Positions 9,373 to 16,818 of a DNA stretch of 64,000 bases are shown here, piece by piece (positions within the stretch are counted from its first letter, which is position 1; each line of letters starts with the position of its first letter). Made by a program: the position numbers and the translations under genes. Source of the DNA: an uncultured cyanobacterium. GTDB taxonomy: Bacteria > Cyanobacteriota > Cyanobacteriia > Cyanobacteriales > Nostocaceae. Under the pieces are notes generated by a model. It did no database searches. It worked only from the letters and a program-made list of their open reading frames with translations, and was not told the origin of the DNA. The stretch lies in the NCBI GenBank assembly GCA_903848645.1, contig CAINGU010000060.1, positions 31,392 through 95,391 on the forward strand. Direction: 5' to 3'.

Positions 9373-9585
9373 TTTAGCACCAAAATTTACTAAACTGAAT
9401 AGAGGGCGCAGACGCTTTAGGACTGGGTTACTGACATTAAGTTTTTTAGCTCAAGGACAACAGACTTTAACGTTAGGAAACTGATGTAGGCAAAATCAGC
9501 AGTTAGATTTGGGAGTTAGAGGTTAAAATAGGTTCTGACTCCTGAATTCTGACTTTTGTATTCTATTTTATTTATATTATCTTCT

Positions 9586-10224
9586 GTGACTAGAACTCGT
9601 GAACCCTTAATTAGTTTAGCACTGTATCACGCCTTTAAGTGGTCGGTAATTAGCCCTTTGCTGCACACATACTTTCGCGGCAAGATTTATGGTACAGAAA
9701 ATGTCCCCCAATCTGGACCTTTAATAGTAGTTAGTAATCATGCTAGTTACTTTGACCCCCCTATAGTTTCTACTTCTGTCCTTCGTCCAGTCGCGTACAT
9801 GGCCAAGGAAGAATTATTTAAAGTTCCTGTTTTATCACAGGCAATTAAATTATACGGTGCTTACCCTGTGAGTCGCGGTAGTGCTGACCGCAATGCTATC
9901 CGTTCCGCTTTAGAATATTTAGATAATGGTTGGGCTGTGGGTGTGTTTTTAGAAGGTACACGCACCCCAGATGGTCGTATTCATGACCCAAAAAGAGGTG
10001 CAGCCCTCTTAGCAGCTAAGGCCAATGCTCCTTTTTTACCAGTGTGTTTATGGGGAAGTGAGAAGATTTTACAACCTGGTTCTTCTGTACCCCGTTCAGT
10101 TCCTTTGACTTTGAGAATTGGAAAGTTAATTGATGCTCCTACTTCTACTAAGAAGGAGGAATTAGAAAGAGTTACTCAAAAGTGTGCGGACGCAATTAAT
10201 GCAATGCACGATTTGGGAAGGTAA
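9586..10224 (+). CDS. plsC: 1-acyl-sn-glycerol-3-phosphate acyltransferase (PlsC-like)
   Basis: 212 residues from GTG 9586; an alternative in-frame TTG at 9556 adds ten hydrophobic residues, and no good ribosome site favours either. The acyltransferase motif I is NHASYFD (H52, D57), motif III is FLEGTRTPDG, and a motif IV-like PFLPVCLWG is present. It acylates lysophosphatidic acid to phosphatidic acid at the membrane, completing the plsX-initiated route. Last gene of the lipid cluster; the following spacer carries part of a palindromic repeat at 10238-10275. Confidence 0.92.
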   Translation: MTRTREPLISLALYHAFKWSVISPLLHTYFRGKIYGTENVPQSGPLIVVSNHASYFDPPIVSTSVLRPVAYMAKEELFKVPVLSQAIKLYGAYPVSRGSADRNAIRSALEYLDNGWAVGVFLEGTRTPDGRIHDPKRGAALLAAKANAPFLPVCLWGSEKILQPGSSVPRSVPLTLRIGKLIDAPTSTKKEELERVTQKCADAINAMHDLGR

Positions 10225-10237
10225 GAATTTATTATAG

Positions 10238-10275
10238 GGCAGGCAAGATGCCTACCCCACAAGAGTTTTCAGTAT
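10238..10275. repeat. Partial copy of a dispersed palindromic repeat
   Basis: GGGCAGGCAAGATGCCTACC followed by CCACAAGAGTTTTCA resembles the centre of the MITE at 41682-41788 (GCGGGCAAGATGCCCGC then ACCACAAGAGTTTCA). The outer inverted repeats of that element are missing here. Confidence 0.5.
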
Positions 10276-10442
10276 AAACATGGACAAATGAATTTGCTAG
10301 TTACAGGCATTTTTAAGGAATATATTTGAATAATTAATGTAATTTTTTGATGATGAGTGATTATAAATCAACAAATCAGCTAAATGTCAAAAATTAATTT
10401 ATACTGAAATTGTTATGTAAGTATATTATCAAAACCAGCCTA

Positions 10443-11543
10443 ATGCAACCAGACAATTTACAAGTAGGTTTATTTGGATTAAATCATTCTAATAGAGATT
10501 TTTCTCAAAGAGAAAGTTGGGGGAAAAATCAATTTAATAATTCTTTTCCTGCATCCTTAGCTTGTTATATGTATCAGAAAAGTTTAAAACTTAATTATTT
10601 AACCTTAGACAAGCAGTTAAAAATTCAGCATGAAGAAATAGATATTTCTCAAATATTTGGTATTGCTCCTCTTTCTCCTAATTTATTTTTTTCTTTTGAA
10701 AGTGACTATGTACCTTATAGAAAAATAGTTATTGGTAAATTACCAAGAGTTGATTTAGTAACCCATGATCTTAATAGAGATAATGCCTGTTTACGAAGTA
10801 TAGAAATTAAATTAACTGCATTACCTGATAATTCTACTTATCGGTTACCAGATCATCAATACGGCTGTGAAATTGTGACCAGACCAGATACTATTGTCTA
10901 TCTTGCTTTGAGTATTGCTCATGAATTTGAAAATTCACGAGACAAATTACTCAATTATCTTCAACCCGTATGTAGTCAAATTGAAGATTGGTCAAGTATC
11001 CGTCAGGTATTACCTTTTATCCCTCAAATTGTAGATTGTTTAGATATTTTAATAAGTGAGAATATAGTAATTCAATCTCCATTGGTCATGCAACCGATAT
11101 GGAAAACTGTAGGTAAGACTTCCAAACTTTATCAAAACTGTTTGGATATTTTTATCTGGAGTAACTTTGGTTTTACCAGGCTTTTCTTTGATATCACTAA
11201 AAGATTAGCTAAATCAGAAGAAACCATCCAAAGACCTATGCGTTCTGTTATCTGGTTGGCAAAAATGTTATATGAATTTGCTCTTGTTGGTAAAATAAAT
11301 CATAAATTAGTTATTGATACATTAACCTATAACACCAAGAATGATAAAGCCTTTGCTTTAAGTGGTTCTAATACTCGTCCCTATATGACTTGTGATAATT
11401 TGATTAAACCCAGAATTACCAAAGAAGAAATTAAAAACATCATTTTAGGGGGAGGACAAAACTTTTTAAGTCCTGAAAGAAGATTTGATGCTATTATTTT
11501 CAGCAATCCAGAAATTTTTGATGATAGATTAAAGGGAATTTAA
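10443..11543 (+). CDS. HindVP-family type II restriction endonuclease
   Basis: 366 residues from ATG 10443; a TTG 33 bases upstream is in frame but adds an atypical leader. The N-terminus LFGLNHSNRDF and ESWGKNQFNNSFPASLACYM (20 residues) match the HindVP endonuclease family. A PD-(D/E)xK-type site is visible: D104 in PRVDLV and E121-x-K123 in SIEIKLTALPD. HindVP recognises GRCGYC, so this target is a reasonable but unproven inference. The stop overlaps the start of the following methyltransferase (TAATG), a tight restriction-modification pair. The gene is clearly more AT-rich than the fatty acid genes upstream, which suggests horizontal transfer. Confidence 0.82.
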   Translation: MQPDNLQVGLFGLNHSNRDFSQRESWGKNQFNNSFPASLACYMYQKSLKLNYLTLDKQLKIQHEEIDISQIFGIAPLSPNLFFSFESDYVPYRKIVIGKLPRVDLVTHDLNRDNACLRSIEIKLTALPDNSTYRLPDHQYGCEIVTRPDTIVYLALSIAHEFENSRDKLLNYLQPVCSQIEDWSSIRQVLPFIPQIVDCLDILISENIVIQSPLVMQPIWKTVGKTSKLYQNCLDIFIWSNFGFTRLFFDITKRLAKSEETIQRPMRSVIWLAKMLYEFALVGKINHKLVIDTLTYNTKNDKAFALSGSNTRPYMTCDNLIKPRITKEEIKNIILGGGQNFLSPERRFDAIIFSNPEIFDDRLKGI

Positions 11544-12505
11544 TGAATATACAAATGAAATCTTCTTCTTTAAAGGTCATAGATGTATTTTCTGGTTGTG
11601 GTGGTTTATCACTAGGATTTCAGAATAGTGGATTTGAGATTGTCGCTGCTTTTGAAAACTGGAAATCTGCCGTAAATGTTTATCAGCAAAACTTTCATCA
11701 TCCAATTTTTGAATATGATTTGAGTCAGGTCAATAATAATTATTCAATATTTAAACAATTTTTACCTGATGTAATTATTGGTGGCCCACCATGTCAAGAT
11801 TTTTCTAGTGCTGGTAAGCGGAATGAAGATTTAGGTAGAGGAGATTTAAGTATTACATTTGCTAAAATAGTAGCTAATGTTTCAAGTCAATGGTTTGTTT
11901 TAGAAAATGTAGAATTGTTTAGAAAATCTCACAAATATCAAGAATTTCAGCAAATTCTTAAATCTGCTGGTTATGGTTTAACAGAAAAAGTATTAGATGC
12001 TAGTTTATGCGGTGTACCACAGAAAAGAAAGAGATTTTTCTGTATAGGAGAACTTGGTGGTAAAGATGATAATCTCAAGAATTATCTAGAAGCTAATTTA
12101 TCTAAAAAACCGACAACTATTAGAGATTATTTAGGAAATAGTTTAGGGATTAAATATTATTATCGTCATCCTAGAAGTTATCAAAGAAGAGCTATTTTTA
12201 GTATTGATGAACCAAGTCCGACTATTAGAGGTGTGAATAGGCCAATACCTAAAACTTATCAACAACATCCCGGAGATGTTGCACCATTAACACCAGATTT
12301 ACGTCCTCTAACTACTCGTGAAAGAAGTTATATTCAAACTTTTCCTGATAATTTTATTTTTGCAGGTTCAAAAACAGATTTAGAACAGATGATTGGTAAT
12401 GCTGTACCCGTTAAGTTAGCAGAATATATTGCTAAATCTCTGCTAATGTATATTCAAGATAAAAATAAATACCGCATATCTGATGTTTCGTTGTTAACTG
12501 TTTAA
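11543..12505 (+). CDS. DNA (cytosine-5) methyltransferase of the HindVP-like system
   Basis: 320 residues. Motif I FSGCGGLSLGF binds SAM; motif IV GGPPCQDFSSAGKR has catalytic Cys84; motif VI is ENVE, motif VIII QKRKRFF, and motif X MIGNAVPVKLAEYIA. The protein is intact. It would methylate cytosine in the cognate site of the upstream endonuclease and protect the host; C5 methylation would fit GRCGYC if that is the site. Its start overlaps the endonuclease stop by one base; an ATG 12 bases further in (11555) is an alternative start. The helicase gene follows within 16 bases, so all three are likely one transcript. Confidence 0.93.
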   Translation: MNIQMKSSSLKVIDVFSGCGGLSLGFQNSGFEIVAAFENWKSAVNVYQQNFHHPIFEYDLSQVNNNYSIFKQFLPDVIIGGPPCQDFSSAGKRNEDLGRGDLSITFAKIVANVSSQWFVLENVELFRKSHKYQEFQQILKSAGYGLTEKVLDASLCGVPQKRKRFFCIGELGGKDDNLKNYLEANLSKKPTTIRDYLGNSLGIKYYYRHPRSYQRRAIFSIDEPSPTIRGVNRPIPKTYQQHPGDVAPLTPDLRPLTTRERSYIQTFPDNFIFAGSKTDLEQMIGNAVPVKLAEYIAKSLLMYIQDKNKYRISDVSLLTV

Positions 12506-12520
12506 ATTGTCATATTTTCT

Positions 12521-15043
12521 ATGTCACAAACCCAACCAAACTCAGAACAATTAAAAATCATCAACCACGTCAACGGAGCATTATTAATATTAGCTCCCGT
12601 AGGAACTGGTAAAACCCGCGTTTTATCATCAAGAGTAGTCAAAGCAATTAAAGAAGGTATTCCTCCTGAAAAAATCCTCTGTCTAACCTTCACTAACCGC
12701 GCAGCGAAAGAAATGAAAGAACGGTTAGCGCAAATGTGTCCTCAACAATTCCGATCTATCACAATCAAAACTTTTCATAGTTTATGTACTTCTATCCTGA
12801 GAATAGAAGCCAAAAATATTGGTTTACCAGCAGATTTTGTAGTTTATGATGATACTGATTGTTTGGGATTAGTTAAAGGTATTTTTCAATTAAGTAAAGA
12901 TAAAGATATTCAAGATAAATTCTCACAAATATCTGATTGTAAAACCAAAGCTACTCATTTACAATTATCTCCTAATTATCCTTTAGAGCAATTATTTTTA
13001 CCTTTGGGAATGCGTGACGCAAGATTAGCTAGTCAATATCAAACTATTTTACAAGAACGTCATGGTTTAGACTTTACTGATTTAATTTTCTATGTTCGTT
13101 CCTTGTTTTCTCATTATCCAGAAATAAAAAAAAGATGGGAAGAACGTTTTGATTTTATTCAAGTTGATGAAGTTCAAGATACTCATTTATCCGAATATGA
13201 AATTGTTAGATTTTTAGCTGCTCGAACTGGGAATATTGCCATAATTGGAGATTTAGATCAAACTATTTATGAATGGAGAGGTTCTGAACCTGAAGAAGTT
13301 GTAAATCAATTTAAACAAGAGTTTCAACCCCAAGAATATTCTCTCACTTGGAATTATCGCGCTACTAAAACCTTATTAAATACGGCTTCTGGTTTTGCTG
13401 ATTCCTTTCAAACACGACATACAAAAATAACTCCTGCTCCTATTTGTGAAAATGGAGAATTAATTCCTGTTTATACAGCTAAAAATGAAGATGATGAAGG
13501 AAAATGGATTGCTCAACAAATTCAAAATTTAGCTAAAAATAATCCTGAATTTCCATATAATCGAGTTGCTGTTTTAACGAGGACTCATAAACGCATTGAT
13601 ATTATTAGTAAAAGTTTAGAAAAATCCCATATTCCTTGTATCACAGTTGAGCAGCATCAATTCTTTATGCGTCAAGAAATTAAAGATGCTCTGGCTTATT
13701 TACGGTTAATTATCAATCCCTTTGATACAGGTTCAATGCTGAGAATGTTACAGCGTCCTAGTCGGGGAATTGGTAATACTACTATTAATCATATCATTAA
13801 AGAAGGAGAAAATTGTGGTTTTAAATTAACCGATATGGCATCAACACAAACTTTTATTGATGGTGATCCTTTTAGTAATTTAATTACCGCTTATGATTCC
13901 GGAACAATTGTGGTTTTTGATGTAGAAACTACAGGCTTTTTAGCAGGTAAAGATGAAGTAATTGAAATTGCGGGAATTAAATTAATTAATGGAGAGATAG
14001 AATCAGAATTTCATGCTTATATTAAAAATACTGTTTCTGTGGGAGATTCATCACAAATACACGGTTATAGTGATGAATTTTTAGCAGCAACTGGCCAAAA
14101 TGCAATTGATGTATTTACAGAGTTTCTAGAATTTATCCAAGATGCTTTTTTAGTTGGACATAATCTCGGATTTGACATTAAAATGATTATAGCTGATGCT
14201 CAAAAATTAGGTTTATCAACTCCGCAATTTCAATGGGGAGACACATGGGATTTAGCAAAACGTTTTATTCAAGCAGATAGTTATAGTTTAGAAAATTTAG
14301 CAACTAAATTAAAACTAAATCAATTACCAAATCATAGTGCTATTAATGACACCCGTGCAACTGTGGAATTATTAGCAATTCTCATTCCTTTAGTTAAACA
14401 TCGTGCTGATTATCGTCAAGCATTAGTGTATCGTTATGGAGAAGGATTTGAAAATTTAGCTGATGATATTCGAAGTTGGAAAAATACTAGTCAAAAATTA
14501 CGTCCAGCAGATTTATTAGGTAACATCTTAATTGATTCTGGTTTATATGACTATTATCAAAATCATGAACCACAAAGGTTAGAAAATCTCAAAAGGTTAG
14601 TCAAGATTTTCAAAGAACAGGATGATTTAGAATTACATCCTGATACAGCACTGAGAAATATTATAGAATATACAGCATTAGCAAAAAACTTAGATCAAAT
14701 TTCTCAAGAAAATAATCAAGTTTTGATCATCACAATTCATCAATCAAAAGGTTTAGAATTTGATACTGTGTTTATTGCAGGTATGTGTGAAGAAGAATTT
14801 CCGACTTACTTCAGTTTGCGAGATAATAAAATAGAAGAAGAATTTCCGACTTACTTCAGTTTGCGAGATAATAAAATAGAAGAAGAAAAGCGGCTATTTT
14901 ACGTAGCTTTAACCAGAGCAAAAAAACAGTTATTGATCTCCTGGTTTCTCAAAGATTTTAAAAATTACTCGAAGTCCAAAAGTCAGTTTATTGGTTCACT
15001 ACCTCCTGAATATTTAATTGAAACTACATTCTCTAGTAGCTAA
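12521..15043 (+). CDS. UvrD/PcrA-type SF1 helicase with inserted DEDDh 3'-5' exonuclease domain
   Basis: 840 residues. Helicase part: Walker A APVGTGKT near residue 28, CLTFTNRAAKEM, motif II QVDEVQDTH, motif III IGDLDQTIYEWRGS, QEIKDALAYLRL, motif V TIHQSKGLEFD and motif VI RLFYVALTRAKKQ. Between the halves, at about residues 460-630, is a complete DnaQ-like exonuclease: D467 and E469 in VVFDVETTG, D552 in HNLGFDI, and H605/D610 in HSAINDTRA. A 45-bp direct tandem duplication (14789-14878) repeats 15 residues just before motif VI, which could disturb ATP hydrolysis or be tolerated. The gene follows the restriction-modification pair by 16 bases and may be an accessory nuclease-helicase of that system or a repair enzyme carried with it. 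Confidence 0.9.
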   Translation: MSQTQPNSEQLKIINHVNGALLILAPVGTGKTRVLSSRVVKAIKEGIPPEKILCLTFTNRAAKEMKERLAQMCPQQFRSITIKTFHSLCTSILRIEAKNIGLPADFVVYDDTDCLGLVKGIFQLSKDKDIQDKFSQISDCKTKATHLQLSPNYPLEQLFLPLGMRDARLASQYQTILQERHGLDFTDLIFYVRSLFSHYPEIKKRWEERFDFIQVDEVQDTHLSEYEIVRFLAARTGNIAIIGDLDQTIYEWRGSEPEEVVNQFKQEFQPQEYSLTWNYRATKTLLNTASGFADSFQTRHTKITPAPICENGELIPVYTAKNEDDEGKWIAQQIQNLAKNNPEFPYNRVAVLTRTHKRIDIISKSLEKSHIPCITVEQHQFFMRQEIKDALAYLRLIINPFDTGSMLRMLQRPSRGIGNTTINHIIKEGENCGFKLTDMASTQTFIDGDPFSNLITAYDSGTIVVFDVETTGFLAGKDEVIEIAGIKLINGEIESEFHAYIKNTVSVGDSSQIHGYSDEFLAATGQNAIDVFTEFLEFIQDAFLVGHNLGFDIKMIIADAQKLGLSTPQFQWGDTWDLAKRFIQADSYSLENLATKLKLNQLPNHSAINDTRATVELLAILIPLVKHRADYRQALVYRYGEGFENLADDIRSWKNTSQKLRPADLLGNILIDSGLYDYYQNHEPQRLENLKRLVKIFKEQDDLELHPDTALRNIIEYTALAKNLDQISQENNQVLIITIHQSKGLEFDTVFIAGMCEEEFPTYFSLRDNKIEEEFPTYFSLRDNKIEEEKRLFYVALTRAKKQLLISWFLKDFKNYSKSKSQFIGSLPPEYLIETTFSSS
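14789..14878 (+). repeat. Two perfect 45-bp direct repeats inside the helicase gene
   Basis: Copies 14789-14833 and 14834-14878 are identical, and a further nine bases of the unit (GAAGAAGAA) follow. The unit encodes EEEFPTYFSLRDNKI and keeps the frame. Confidence 0.97.
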
Positions 15044-15080
15044 TAAAATGATTGCAATACTAAATAGAACAATAATTGAA

Positions 15081-15120
15081 CGCAGATAAACGCAAATAAA
15101 CGCAGATAAAGACGGATAAA
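15081..15120. repeat. Four 10-bp tandem units (CGCAGATAAA type)
   Basis: CGCAGATAAA, CGCAAATAAA, CGCAGATAAA and GACGGATAAA follow each other in the spacer between the helicase and DUF2288 genes. Low-complexity intergenic repeat. Confidence 0.75.
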
Positions 15121-15209
15121 TTCAGGGATTTTATGATTCTGTGCAGTCTCACATAAAATTGGTTTCTGATATTGTAAAATCAAAGTAATAATCAATAAAG
15201 TGGGTAATT

Positions 15210-15512
15210 ATGTCAGATTTACGCGAAAAATTACAACAAAATCTTGATGAAGCAGAATGGGAGTGGTTGATTCCCCATGTCCAAAAAGATGCAGTGATTG
15301 TGATAGCAGAGAATTTAGACTTACTAGATGTGGGAGAAGCGATCGCTAGTGATAATATTCTTTCAGTGCAACATTGGATAGATGAACAATTATTAGCTAA
15401 ACCTACAATAGATCAGGTAGGAGAATGGAATCTTAACCGCACTAAACGGTTTAATGCTCTAATTGTTGAACCTTACGTTCTAGTCAAGGAAATAGCTACT
15501 CCCATTTCGTAA
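15210..15512 (+). CDS. DUF2288 family protein
   Basis: 100 residues, acidic and soluble. The text MSDLREKLQQNLDEAEWEWLIPH (start), VAEAIASD-like VGEAIASDN and a C-terminal FNALIVEPYVLVKEI fit the DUF2288 family of small bacterial proteins of unknown function. No catalytic residues can be assigned. It ends 14 bases before the next gene in the same direction, so the two may be transcribed together. Contains a HIP1 octamer, unlike the neighbouring defence genes, suggesting it belongs to the resident chromosome. Confidence 0.78.
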   Translation: MSDLREKLQQNLDEAEWEWLIPHVQKDAVIVIAENLDLLDVGEAIASDNILSVQHWIDEQLLAKPTIDQVGEWNLNRTKRFNALIVEPYVLVKEIATPIS

Positions 15513-15526
15513 ATTATTAATATTTC

Positions 15527-16531
15527 ATGACTAGACAGCCGCACGACCAATTTGCTAAAGAATATCTAGAGGAATTATTAACCTCTTTAGGCAAAGTAGA
15601 AACCAGCAAAGATGTAAAAAGCGAAGTTAGAGAAATTGATGTTTGGTTTGTTCCGACAACATCATCCTCATCTGAAAGTTCAGAATTAGGATTATTAGCA
15701 AAAATGGCAGTTACAAGCTGTCTATTTGAACCCTATCGCAATGCTCCTAATGAAGTAGAAATTAGAAGTTGTTTGTTAAAATTATATAGCGTTCATGGAG
15801 ACTTATTTCGACAAGCAAAAAGAGAAAAACGTTTTATCTCAGAAGCAGAATTACCATGTTTATGGATTTTAACCCCAACTTGTTCTGAAAAAATACTTGA
15901 CGGATTTGGAGCGAAAGCAACAGAGGAATGGGGAAAAGGGGTGTATTTTCTGCCAGGTTTATTGAAAGCAGCCATTGTTGCTATCAATCAGTTACCGATT
16001 ACCGAGGATACATTATGGTTGAGGGTATTAGGAAAAGGAAAAACGCAAACACAAGCGGTAGAGGAATTAGTTAAACTATCAGCAGAGAATGACAAAAAGA
16101 ATTACCTACTGGAAATTCTCGCATCTTGGCGTAAAAATATAGAAGTGAAAGATCATGTCAGTGATGAAGAAAGGGAGTTAATTATGAGTTTATCACCAGC
16201 GTATCTCAAACAACGGGAAGAATGGCGACAAGAAGGATTGCAAGAAGGACGACAAGAGGGACGACAAGAAGGACGACAAGAAGGACGACAAGAAGGACGA
16301 CAAGAAGGACGACAAGAGGGACGACAAGAGGGACGACAAGAAGGACGACAAGAGGGACTGCGGTTGATAGTAGTGAGTTTACTAACAGCGCGTTTTGGTA
16401 ATTTAGATGAGGAATTATCTGCTATTGTGACTCCAATTATGGAGCTTTCTCTGACAGAAAGAACCGAGTTATTACTGCAATTATCTAATCTTTCTCGTGA
16501 GGAATTATTAGCTAGATTTAGAGTTGATTGA
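15527..16531 (+). CDS. Rpn-like / DUF4351-type cyanobacterial protein with (QEGR)n repeat
   Basis: 334 residues. The N-terminal part (HDQFAKEYLEELL, then VREIDVWFVP and NEVEIRSCLLKLY) resembles the Rpn/PD-(D/E)xK-like proteins that are abundant in filamentous cyanobacteria and often annotated as putative transposase or nuclease. Residues 235-278 are eleven uninterrupted QEG(R/L) tetrapeptides coded by 12-bp units, predicted to form a charged helix. The C-terminus LLTARFGNLDEEL...LSREELLARF fits DUF4351. No experimental role can be inferred; nuclease function is uncertain because a full active site is not obvious. Follows DUF2288 by 14 bases. Confidence 0.7.
   Translation: MTRQPHDQFAKEYLEELLTSLGKVETSKDVKSEVREIDVWFVPTTSSSSESSELGLLAKMAVTSCLFEPYRNAPNEVEIRSCLLKLYSVHGDLFRQAKREKRFISEAELPCLWILTPTCSEKILDGFGAKATEEWGKGVYFLPGLLKAAIVAINQLPITEDTLWLRVLGKGKTQTQAVEELVKLSAENDKKNYLLEILASWRKNIEVKDHVSDEERELIMSLSPAYLKQREEWRQEGLQEGRQEGRQEGRQEGRQEGRQEGRQEGRQEGRQEGRQEGLRLIVVSLLTARFGNLDEELSAIVTPIMELSLTERTELLLQLSNLSREELLARFRVD
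16229..16360 (+). repeat. Eleven in-frame 12-bp tandem repeats (CAAGAAGGACGA)
   Basis: 132 bases, exactly 11 units, differing only at GAA/GAG and at the Arg/Leu codon of the first and last unit. A multiple of three, so length changes stay in frame. Confidence 0.97.
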
Positions 16532-16579
16532 ACTGACATTTTATTTACTAGAAATTAAAAACTCTATCAAGCGGGTAAT

Positions 16580-16598
16580 GGGGGTTTTGTATACCCCC
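16580..16598. terminator. Short GC hairpin downstream of the Rpn-like gene
   Basis: GGGGGT and ACCCCC arms around a 7-base loop, in the otherwise AT-rich 287-base spacer before mutS2. No T run follows on the plus strand, so terminator function is only possible. The rest of the spacer shows nothing else I can name. Confidence 0.35.
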
Positions 16599-16818
16599 GT
16601 TATAGATAGAATAAACTGATTTAATGGTTTTTGCTCTCGATTATACCCAAGTTACGCCATGAAAATACTTTAAAGTACGCTTTAACTTTATTGTATAGAA
16701 TGCTAAGTGGTAAACAAAGCTACGCAATTTAATAAGCACCAGAAAAATTTTATCCTGGAAAATTTAGTCTTCTAGTGGCTAAAATTGTTACGATAACTTC
16801 AGATTAGTTTTTGAAACC

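Noticed and set aside
16153..16539. 128-codon minus-strand frame with repeated SCRP units
   Set aside because: Antisense of the QEGR repeat in the Rpn-like gene.
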